Below are positions 33,772 to 39,097 of a stretch of DNA of 39,097 nucleotides, piece after piece. Within the stretch, counting starts at the first letter, position 1. The number at the start of each line of letters is the position of its first letter. Source of the stretch: Gemmatimonadaceae bacterium (GTDB lineage Bacteria; Gemmatimonadota; Gemmatimonadetes; Gemmatimonadales; Gemmatimonadaceae); the NCBI GenBank assembly GCA_017881685.1, contig JADGQR010000104.1:1-39097 (forward strand). The letters run 5' to 3'. The position numbers and the translations under genes were made by a program. Under the pieces are notes generated by a model. The model worked only from the letters and a program-made list of their open reading frames with translations, did not search any database and was not told the DNA's origin.

Positions 33772-34086
33772 TCACGCGGATGGAATTGTAAGAACCCAAC
33801 CCGGCTGGATGAGATCCGGATTCTTGATCTTGTCGCGGTTTGCGTCATAGATCTTGTGCCAGTCGCTGGCATTGCCGTAGACATGCTTCGCAATCTTGCT
33901 CAGCGAATCGCCGCTCTTCACGGTGTATGTCTGTGCTGCTGCCGGAGCAGTCGATGAAGACCCGCTTGTCACGTCAGAAAAGTCCGCGGGAGCATCACTG
34001 GATCCCGCCGACGCAGAGCTGCTCGATGTCACATCGGAAAAACCGCCGCTCTTGGTATCTCCTTCCTTGTTGTCGAAGACGCCCAT
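33772..34086 (-). CDS. LysM-domain protein without signal peptide
   Basis: A 104-residue protein. A disordered Ser/Ala/Asp-rich region (1-50) is followed by one LysM domain (about 52-102: [50 protein letters not shown]). The N-terminal region repeats FSDVTS twice ([15 protein letters not shown] and [14 protein letters not shown]), with similar Ser-rich spacers. There is no signal peptide, as in the cytosolic potassium-binding protein Kbp (YgaU) of E. coli, but the BON domain found there is absent. The ATG follows AGGAGG closely. The lipoprotein gene lies 21 bases downstream. Whether it binds peptidoglycan or a cytosolic partner cannot be told. Confidence 0.88.
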   Translation of the reverse strand: MGVFDNKEGDTKSGGFSDVTSSSSASAGSSDAPADFSDVTSGSSSTAPAAAQTYTVKSGDSLSKIAKHVYGNASDWHKIYDANRDKIKNPDLIQPGWVLTIPSA

Positions 34087-34304
34087 ACTTCCTCCTGTTG
34101 CAGTAGGCCGGGCACCGGGCCCGTGAGCGCAAAGGGGCTGCAGTTAACGTGCCGACCCCTTCTTTAAAGAGGCTTAAACAGGTGCTGCAGGTCATAGTCG
34201 CATTCGGCCCTTGTAAAACGTTGGCCTGGTACTATCGTCGATATGTGGCCAGGCGGCTTTTCGGAGTCGCTCGAGAAGTTCGCGTCTACATGGCTTCACT
34301 CATA

Positions 34305-34323
34305 CGCTCATGTGCAATGAGCG
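34305..34323 (+). promoter_or_regulatory. Inverted repeat in the leader of the S53 peptidase gene
   Basis: CGCTCAT-GTGCA-ATGAGCG is a perfect 7-base inverted repeat ending 14 bases before the GGAG ribosome site. The rest of the 262-base divergent gap 34087-34348 shows no gene that I can support. Confidence 0.35.
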
Positions 34324-34337
34324 GGACTTTCTTCGCC

Positions 34338-34341
34338 GGAG
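34338..34341 (+). promoter_or_regulatory. Ribosome-binding site deciding the S53 peptidase start
   Basis: GGAG lies 7 bases before ATG 34349 but only 1 base before ATG 34343, so the second ATG (MLRSPRTLVS) is the better start and it gives a normal lipoprotein signal peptide. The ORF-track start at 34310 lies inside the leader inverted repeat. Confidence 0.65.
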
Positions 34342-34348
34342 AATGTTT

Positions 34349-35554
34349 ATGTTGCGCTCCCCCCGCACGCTCGTGAGCATCGCAGCCCTGGTTGGCATCG
34401 CTGCATGCTCGCCCGACAACACGCCAACAAGTCCGAACGTGGCGGTAAGTAGTGATCTAAGCACGGGCCAGACAATGCGCTTTCTTCACGCGAGGGTATG
34501 TCCGAGCGCAGAACCCGGTACCGCTCGCTGCCACTCCCTGGTGCGGATCGACAACGCAGCCAACCCGTTGGCGTCAAGCGGCCCAACTGGCTTGAATCCG
34601 GCCGACCTGGCGTCCGCATACAAGCTTTCTACGAGCGGCGGCGCCGGCCAGACCATCGCTATCGTCGACGCATATGATGATGCCAATGCCGAGAGCGACC
34701 TCGCTGTTTATCGCAGCCGGTTTGGACTGCCCGCATGCACAACTGCCAACGGCTGCTTCCGCAAGGTCAACCAAAACGGCGGCACGAGCTATCCGCGCGG
34801 CGACGCGGGATGGGCTGAGGAGATCTCGCTGGATCTGGATATGGCCAGCGCTATCTGCCCCAACTGCGGCATTCTTCTCGTGGAAGCGAGTTCGAACTCG
34901 TTCGCCAATCTCGCCGCGGCGGTTGATCAGGCGGCTGCGTTGGGCGCGAACGTTATCTCCAACTCCTACGGCGGAGGCGAATACTCCGGCGAGGTGAGCG
35001 ACCAGTCGCATTTCAATCACCCAGGCGTGGCGATCACAGTTAGCTCCGGCGACAACGGGTATGGCGTGGAGTTCCCGGCAGCATCGCGGTATGTGACCGC
35101 AGTTGGTGGAACGACCCTCAGGCGGATTTCGACCGGTAGAGGGTGGAGCGAGACAGTCTGGAGCGGAGCTGGAAGCGGCTGCAGCGCATACATCACCAAG
35201 CCGAGCTGGCAGACCGACACGGGATGTGCACGACGCACTGTTGCGGACGTGTCAGCCGTCGCAGATCCAAATACGGGAGTCTCGGTTTATGACACATACC
35301 GTCTGCATCCGGGCGGATGGCTGGTCTTCGGCGGAACGAGTGTATCGGCCCCGATCATCGGCGCCGTCTACGCTCTCGCAGGCAATTCAGGCTCTATCAA
35401 CGACGCATCATTCTCGTATTCACACACTGCGTCGCTGTTCGACGTGACTTCGGGAAGCAACGGCAGCTGTGGCAGCTCGTATCTCTGCACCGCGAAATCG
35501 GGTTATGACGGTCCGACCGGCAATGGCACGCCGAACGGCAGCGGAGCTTTTTAG
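34349..35554 (+). CDS. S53-family (sedolisin-like) serine-carboxyl peptidase, lipoprotein
   Basis: A 401-residue exported peptidase. The signal peptide ends in IAACSPDN with lipobox Cys20. The sedolisin catalytic set is complete: Glu158 and Asp162 in WAEEISLDLDMA, oxyanion Asp235 in SSGDNGYG and nucleophile Ser331 in GGTSVSAP. The C-terminal calcium site is visible as FDVTSGSNG and GYDGPTGNGTPNG. Family members are usually made with a pro-domain of about 150-200 residues; here only about 60 residues separate the Cys from the catalytic domain, as in short bacterial S53 proteins. The Cys pairs in CPSAEPGTARC and CPNC may form disulfides. It is convergent with the EXORDIUM-like gene across two stem-loops. 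Confidence 0.93.
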   Translation: MLRSPRTLVSIAALVGIAACSPDNTPTSPNVAVSSDLSTGQTMRFLHARVCPSAEPGTARCHSLVRIDNAANPLASSGPTGLNPADLASAYKLSTSGGAGQTIAIVDAYDDANAESDLAVYRSRFGLPACTTANGCFRKVNQNGGTSYPRGDAGWAEEISLDLDMASAICPNCGILLVEASSNSFANLAAAVDQAAALGANVISNSYGGGEYSGEVSDQSHFNHPGVAITVSSGDNGYGVEFPAASRYVTAVGGTTLRRISTGRGWSETVWSGAGSGCSAYITKPSWQTDTGCARRTVADVSAVADPNTGVSVYDTYRLHPGGWLVFGGTSVSAPIIGAVYALAGNSGSINDASFSYSHTASLFDVTSGSNGSCGSSYLCTAKSGYDGPTGNGTPNGSGAF

Positions 35555-35591
35555 CCTGGTCCATAACCTTCGCAGCAAAAAGCTGAAGTAG

Positions 35592-35622
35592 AACGGGCCC
35601 GGTCGATTCGACCGGGTCCGTT
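35592..35622 (+). terminator. Long stem-loop after the S53 peptidase gene
   Basis: AACGGGCCCGGTCGA pairs with TCGACCGGGTCCGTT, a stem of about 13-15 bases with one G-U wobble, followed by only a few T. It sits 38 bases past the S53 stop and 15 bases before a second, bidirectional hairpin. Confidence 0.6.
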
Positions 35623-35636
35623 CCATTATGGAAAAG

Positions 35637-35669
35637 AAAAAGGCGGGCCCCGTTGGAGCCCGCCTTTTT
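35637..35669. terminator. Bidirectional rho-independent terminator
   Basis: AAAAAGGCGGGC and GCCCGCCTTTTT form a 12-base stem around a 9-base loop, with A and T runs at the two ends. It serves the convergent S53 and EXORDIUM-like genes. Confidence 0.9.
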
Positions 35670-35688
35670 CGAGTCAGCAAATGCTGGC

Positions 35689-36708
35689 TTAGAGCTGCAT
35701 TGCGCATCCACCGCCACTGACGTTCTTCCAGTTCTGCTGCACGAGGAAGTTCTTTCCGCCCAGCGTGACGTTCCACGTGCCGTTGTACGTTCCCCAGGTC
35801 CAGGCGCACTTGTCGGCGTTCTCGTAGCCACGCGTGTCAAACCAGGCGTTGCCCATCATGTCGGTCGTGGTCTCTTCGATCTCGTGGGCCAGAACGCTGA
35901 CTTCTCCGTCTGCGCCAGGATCGTTGTTAGGCGACGGCGACCCGTTGGTGCACGAGCCGGGATACGCGTAATCGTACGGCATCGCAGCGTAGAGAGCGAC
36001 CTTCGAGCCCTGGTTCGGGACCGTTACCGTCGCATGTGTGTGATACCCGCAGTACTGAGTCCCGAAGCCGCCGCCGAGGTTGACCAGTCCAGCAGTGAAG
36101 ATCAGATAGAGCGTGCTCGGGTCGTACGTAAGCGTGCCACTGGTGAACCCTGACTGAAGCATCGCGATCATCGCAGCATCTGAAACATTTTGCGATCCAC
36201 TCGGTGCGTTCGCTCCGTTCGCCCAGAAGCCCGAATACGTGACCGAGTTCGCAATTGCGCGACCCGATCCGTCGGTATAGCTCGAGTTGATATTGAAGTA
36301 CGCCGAACCTCCGAGGCTGCGAAGGAAGTGGCCGACTAGCGAACCGTCTGAAGTGCCTGCTCCCACCGAGCCGACCGCTGGGCCTCCGATATAGATCGGA
36401 GCCGAAGCCCAATAGATGGCGACAACCTTGGTTCCCGCCTGAAGCACCGGTCCACCGTGATAGCTAATGCCAGTCCCACTTCCAGGACGATTCTTTCCCG
36501 CCTGCGACTGTGCCTCAGCCGCATTCGACTTGAGCGGCATGAAATGAACATGCGGATCATTGGCGGCATCCGGTGTAACATTCTGGGCAAGACTCGGCGC
36601 GAGGTCCACGCCACTTCCGGATGATCGGTCTACTCCAGTTGCATCGGTACATGCGGTGAAAGCGAGAATCCCGGCGGACACAGCAACGGCGGTGGACAGT
36701 CTGTTCAT
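35689..36708 (-). CDS. EXORDIUM/PHI-1-like lipoprotein
   Basis: A 339-residue exported protein with a probable lipobox (AFTACTD). It resembles the plant EXORDIUM/phosphate-induced-protein-1 family (PF04674): GISYHGGPVLQAGTKVVAIYWAS is the N-terminal motif, YCGYHTH the middle motif, and LAHEIEETTTDMMGNAWFDTRGYENADKCAW followed by GKNFLVQQNWKNVSGGGC the C-terminal signature. The HE-x-x-E arrangement and the later Glu/Asp are metal-site-like, although no activity is established in the family. ATG 36708 has AGAAGGA 7 bases ahead, preferred over the TTG at 36714. It is convergent with the S53 peptidase gene. Confidence 0.88.
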   Translation of the reverse strand: MNRLSTAVAVSAGILAFTACTDATGVDRSSGSGVDLAPSLAQNVTPDAANDPHVHFMPLKSNAAEAQSQAGKNRPGSGTGISYHGGPVLQAGTKVVAIYWASAPIYIGGPAVGSVGAGTSDGSLVGHFLRSLGGSAYFNINSSYTDGSGRAIANSVTYSGFWANGANAPSGSQNVSDAAMIAMLQSGFTSGTLTYDPSTLYLIFTAGLVNLGGGFGTQYCGYHTHATVTVPNQGSKVALYAAMPYDYAYPGSCTNGSPSPNNDPGADGEVSVLAHEIEETTTDMMGNAWFDTRGYENADKCAWTWGTYNGTWNVTLGGKNFLVQQNWKNVSGGGCAMQL

Positions 36709-36860
36709 CGACAAATCCTTCTGATAAGTGTGGCTTCGGCTTGCGGAACCCGCTGATATTATGTCAGGGACTCATAAAAGCCATAGCGAGTTTGGACAGG
36801 CGTTTTCCGAATCACCATTTTACCGCCGCCTTTGATGGGCCGGCGATTCAAAGAGAATCC

Positions 36861-37331
36861 ATGATGTTGCTGAAAATTGCGATTGCGGTAACGACGCTTG
36901 CTTTTGCCTCACAAGGCCCCTCGCCTGTAATTACAGGCACCCATCCGGTCGCTCGTCCAGCCCGTGCCTCGGCCCACGCCAAACCGTCAAATGCCTGGAA
37001 GGGCTCGAGCGAGGACCTGTCGGTGGAGCTGCTGTTCGAGCAGGGTGTCGATTCGATCTACGCTCGCGGCACCTACACGGTCGCTCCGACCAAACGCGTC
37101 GGCTGCGGCGGTGAGACTCTTTACGAAAGCGGACGGTTCACGATGCGGGCGGCCGGCACTGAGCGCTCCTTCCGAGGAAAGCTCCTGTTCGACAGCGGCT
37201 GGACTCCACCGGTGACCGCCTCGAGGACGTCAGCAAATACGATCAAGGTGAGGATTCGGTCCGTCGATCGAGGAGCATGCGTGCTGACTCTTCACAGAGT
37301 ACCGCGAAACAAGATCCGGCCTATACACTGA
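36861..37331 (+). CDS. Small secreted protein of unknown function
   Basis: A 156-residue protein beginning with a signal peptide MMLLKIAIAVTTLAFASQGPS. The ORF track starts at 36741, but the 40 extra residues are unlike a secreted protein; ATG 36861 or 36864 is chosen. The mature part has a basic lead (RPARASAHAKPSNAWKG) and a strand-rich domain with two Cys in the body (VGCGGETLYESGRFTMRAAGTERSFRGKLLFDSGWTPPVTAS ... GACVLTLHRV). No family is recognised. The stop overlaps the convergent GNAT gene by 11 bases, so there is no terminator between them. Confidence 0.6.
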   Translation: MMLLKIAIAVTTLAFASQGPSPVITGTHPVARPARASAHAKPSNAWKGSSEDLSVELLFEQGVDSIYARGTYTVAPTKRVGCGGETLYESGRFTMRAAGTERSFRGKLLFDSGWTPPVTASRTSANTIKVRIRSVDRGACVLTLHRVPRNKIRPIH

Positions 37332-37929
37332 CGGCTTGTTGCGGCCCGCGTGAAAGGAAACCGCGAAGCCGCTCCTTCATCGCGGGCCATTCAGTGTCGA
37401 GAACACTATAATAGACGGAATCACGGTAACGGCCGCCTTGTGTGAGAATGTTCCTGCGAAGCACTCCCTCCTCCACAAGGCCGAGCCGCAGCATCGCGTT
37501 GCGCGACTTCTGATTGAGCACGTCAGTCTTCAGCTCGACACGCACGCATTCCCAGACTTCGAATGCGTGCGTCATCATGAGAAGCTTCGCTTCCGAATTG
37601 ACGTGCGTTCGCTGAAACGCGGGAGTGATCCACGTCCAGCCGATTTCGGTCTTTCGATTGGCAGGATCGATATTGCCAAAGCGGCTGCTGCCGATCACTC
37701 CGCCTGACGGCTTGTCGATCGTGACGAACGGCAGGGCGACACCCTTTGCCGCATCGGCCAGCGCCGCATCGATATAGCTCTTCATGTCTTCGCGCTTTGC
37801 TGCATTGACTGCAGTCCAGCGCCATAGCTCATCGAAGCCCCCAGCCAGAGCAAGCGCGTCCAGATGCTCCGCCGACATCGGCTCCATTCTCACCCGCTCT
37901 CCGTCGAGCGTGACCGGCTTCACTTCCAT
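37321..37929 (-). CDS. GNAT-family N-acetyltransferase (RimJ/RimL type)
   Basis: A 202-residue acetyltransferase using acetyl-CoA. The order fits COG1670: VRMEPMSAEHLDAL, then PFVTIDKPSGGVIGSSRFGNIDPANRKTEIGWTWITPAFQRTHVNSEAKLLMMTHAFE (the acetyl-CoA-binding region, with the usual Q/R-x-x-G/A replaced by QRTHVN), VRVELKTDVLNQKSRNAMLRLGLVEEGVLRRN and RYRDSVYYSVLDTEW. Members act on ribosomal-protein N-termini, aminoglycosides or small amines; the target here is unknown. The start lies two bases after the stop of the amidase pseudogene, so it was probably expressed from that operon and may be affected by its nonsense codon. Confidence 0.92.
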   Translation of the reverse strand: MEVKPVTLDGERVRMEPMSAEHLDALALAGGFDELWRWTAVNAAKREDMKSYIDAALADAAKGVALPFVTIDKPSGGVIGSSRFGNIDPANRKTEIGWTWITPAFQRTHVNSEAKLLMMTHAFEVWECVRVELKTDVLNQKSRNAMLRLGLVEEGVLRRNILTQGGRYRDSVYYSVLDTEWPAMKERLRGFLSRGPQQAVSV

Positions 37930-37931
37930 CG

Positions 37932-39097
37932 CTATCTGGTGATCGGGTTGATCGGATTGGGTGGAACAGCAGGATGAACCAGGTGGAATCCAGTCGCGTG
38001 CTGGTATGCGTTTGCGACCGCCAGCAGCTTTGCTTCCTCGAACAGGCCGCCAAGGAAAGTCAGTGATACCGGAGTGCCGTCCGCGCGAAATCCGTTCGGA
38101 AGAATTACGGCCGGGTGGCCCGTGAGATTGGTCGCTACGAGCTGAGAGAGATTCGCCGCGTTCGTCGGCGTGACTATTACGTCAAAGTTCTTCATCATCT
38201 CGTCCCACGCGGCAATCGCGGTCGTGCGCAGCCGGTTTGCGTTGATGTAATCCACTGCCGGAATGAACCGCGCCGTGCGGAACGTGTTCGCCCAATCGTT
38301 TCTGGTCTGCTGCACGAGTTCGCTGTCCCGGTTCGATCGCGTGAGATCATCGAACGCCGCCGCAGCCTCGGCAGTGAGAATTATTCGCATCGCATCGTAC
38401 TGAACGTCCGGAAGCTCGACAGGAATGAGATTGACGCCCATTCCCTTAAGCACATCGAGCGCACGATCGTCGAAAATCTTCGATCCATGCTGGGTGCGCT
38501 TGGGATCGTTTGGATCCATCATCGGCATATCGAACGCGCTCTTTATGTATCCGATGCGAAGCTTCTTTGGCGAAAGTGTAGCATCCCAGTGGAATGACGC
38601 TGGAATCGCCATGTTGTCCTTGCCATCCGGGCCGTAGATCGCGTCGAGCACCAGCGCGCAGTCTTCGGCGCTCCGACAGAGTGGCCCGAGCTTGTCCATG
38701 CTCCACGAGAGCGCCATCGCGCCTGTCTTCGGGACGCGACCGTACGTCGGGCGAAGTCCGGTCGTGCCACACACTGTCTACGGCGATGAGATGGAGCCGA
38801 GTGTCTCGCTGCCGATCGCGAAACCAACGAGACCGGCGGCTGTAGCAGACGCAGGTCCAGCAGACGATCCGCTCGATCCCTGAGCGACATTCCACGGATT
38901 CCGCGTCCTCGCGCCGAACCAGATGTCACCCTGCGCCAATTCGCCGAGGGCGAGCTTTGCAACGAGGATTGCGCCAGCGGCGTCGAGTCGCTGCACGACG
39001 GTCGCGTCCTCATCGATCACCTGTTCCTTGTACGGCCCCGCACCCCATGTCGTTTTGTAGCCTTTGACGGCAAGCAGATACTTCGCGCCCCACGGAA
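37932..39097 (-). pseudogene. Amidase-signature protein with in-frame TAG, 5' end outside window
   Basis: The minus-strand frame is open from the window edge to 38778, where a TAG (38780-38778) falls, then open again in the same frame to the stop at 37932. Upstream of the TAG the sequence is PWGAKYLLAVKGYKTTWGAGPYKEQ ... GSSGSSAGPASATAAGLVGFAIGSETLGSISSP; downstream it is TVCGTTGLRPTYGRVPKTGAMALSWSMDKLGPLCRS. Together they give a normal amidase: catalytic Lys in WGAK, cis-Ser in GSSGSS and nucleophile Ser in LGSIS. The TAG occupies the small-residue position after the Pro of the signature and could come from TCG by one C-to-A change. The ORF track shows it as two frames (38778-39020 and 37932-38774). 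It may be a pseudogene or a sequencing or assembly error. Confidence 0.8.

Noticed and set aside
38778-38780. TAG read as pyrrolysine or as another recoded residue
   Set aside because: No pylT or pyl genes are seen, and the family has a small residue here, so a point mutation or error is simpler.
1-39097. tRNA, rRNA, CRISPR arrays, insertion sequences, integrases
   Set aside because: None could be supported on reading either strand or in the ORF track.

Overview
The window looks like chromosomal DNA from a GC-rich Gram-negative bacterium. Outer-membrane and envelope genes are abundant: a TonB-dependent receptor, an RND efflux pump, several lipoproteins, a YceI protein and an O-antigen-ligase-like protein. 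Some gene types (DUF5916/CBM9, SIMPL, S53 peptidase, PadR with a Gly-rich N-terminus, COG4705) are frequent in soil Gemmatimonadota and Acidobacteriota. I lean to Gemmatimonadota, but this is an inference from gene content, not from a marker gene. No rRNA, tRNA, CRISPR, insertion sequence or phage gene was seen.

Layout. 1-3433: the tail of a CusB-like adaptor and a complete CusA-like Cu(I)/Ag(I) RND pump. 3568-7326: a two-gene unit of class I/II aminotransferase and a transketolase-like ThDP enzyme, closed by a strong terminator. 7368-8814: divergent membrane proteins (a small His-rich protein and a COG4705 four-repeat protein). 9037-11944: a TonB-dependent receptor and a polytopic membrane protein. 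15268-11962 (minus): a tightly coupled operon of a substrate-binding/permease fusion, its ATPase and a DUF1003 protein, with a YceI-like lipoprotein upstream. 16307-17319 (minus): three very small genes, two of them distant paralogues sharing an identical 18-base leader element. 17544-19531: a PadR regulator behind two copies of a palindrome, then a serpin lipoprotein.

19532-21516 (minus): an amidase translationally coupled to a GyrI-like protein, followed by the remnant of a DUF4097-type protein. 21926-24746: a membrane-anchored PHP-like protein converging on a Wzy/WaaL-like protein. 24845-28295: a SIMPL-domain protein converging on a CBM9/DUF5916 outer-membrane-type protein. 28450-31801 (minus): a serine beta-lactamase-like hydrolase and a GAF-GGDEF-EAL c-di-GMP protein. 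31973-34086 (minus): a cupin-SDR pair and a LysM-lipoprotein pair. 34349-36708: an S53 peptidase lipoprotein converging on an EXORDIUM/PHI-1-like lipoprotein across two stem-loops. 36861-39097: a small secreted protein, a GNAT acetyltransferase and an amidase gene interrupted by an in-frame TAG and cut by the window end.

Most of the region is ordinary housekeeping and envelope biology. The points I find most worth following are the twin small genes with their shared leader element, the SBP-permease fusion, the secreted serpin, the bacterial EXORDIUM homologue, the DUF4097 remnant and the amber codon in the terminal amidase. I did not find a convincing complete new multi-gene system; the twin small-gene locus next to padR is the best candidate for something undescribed.
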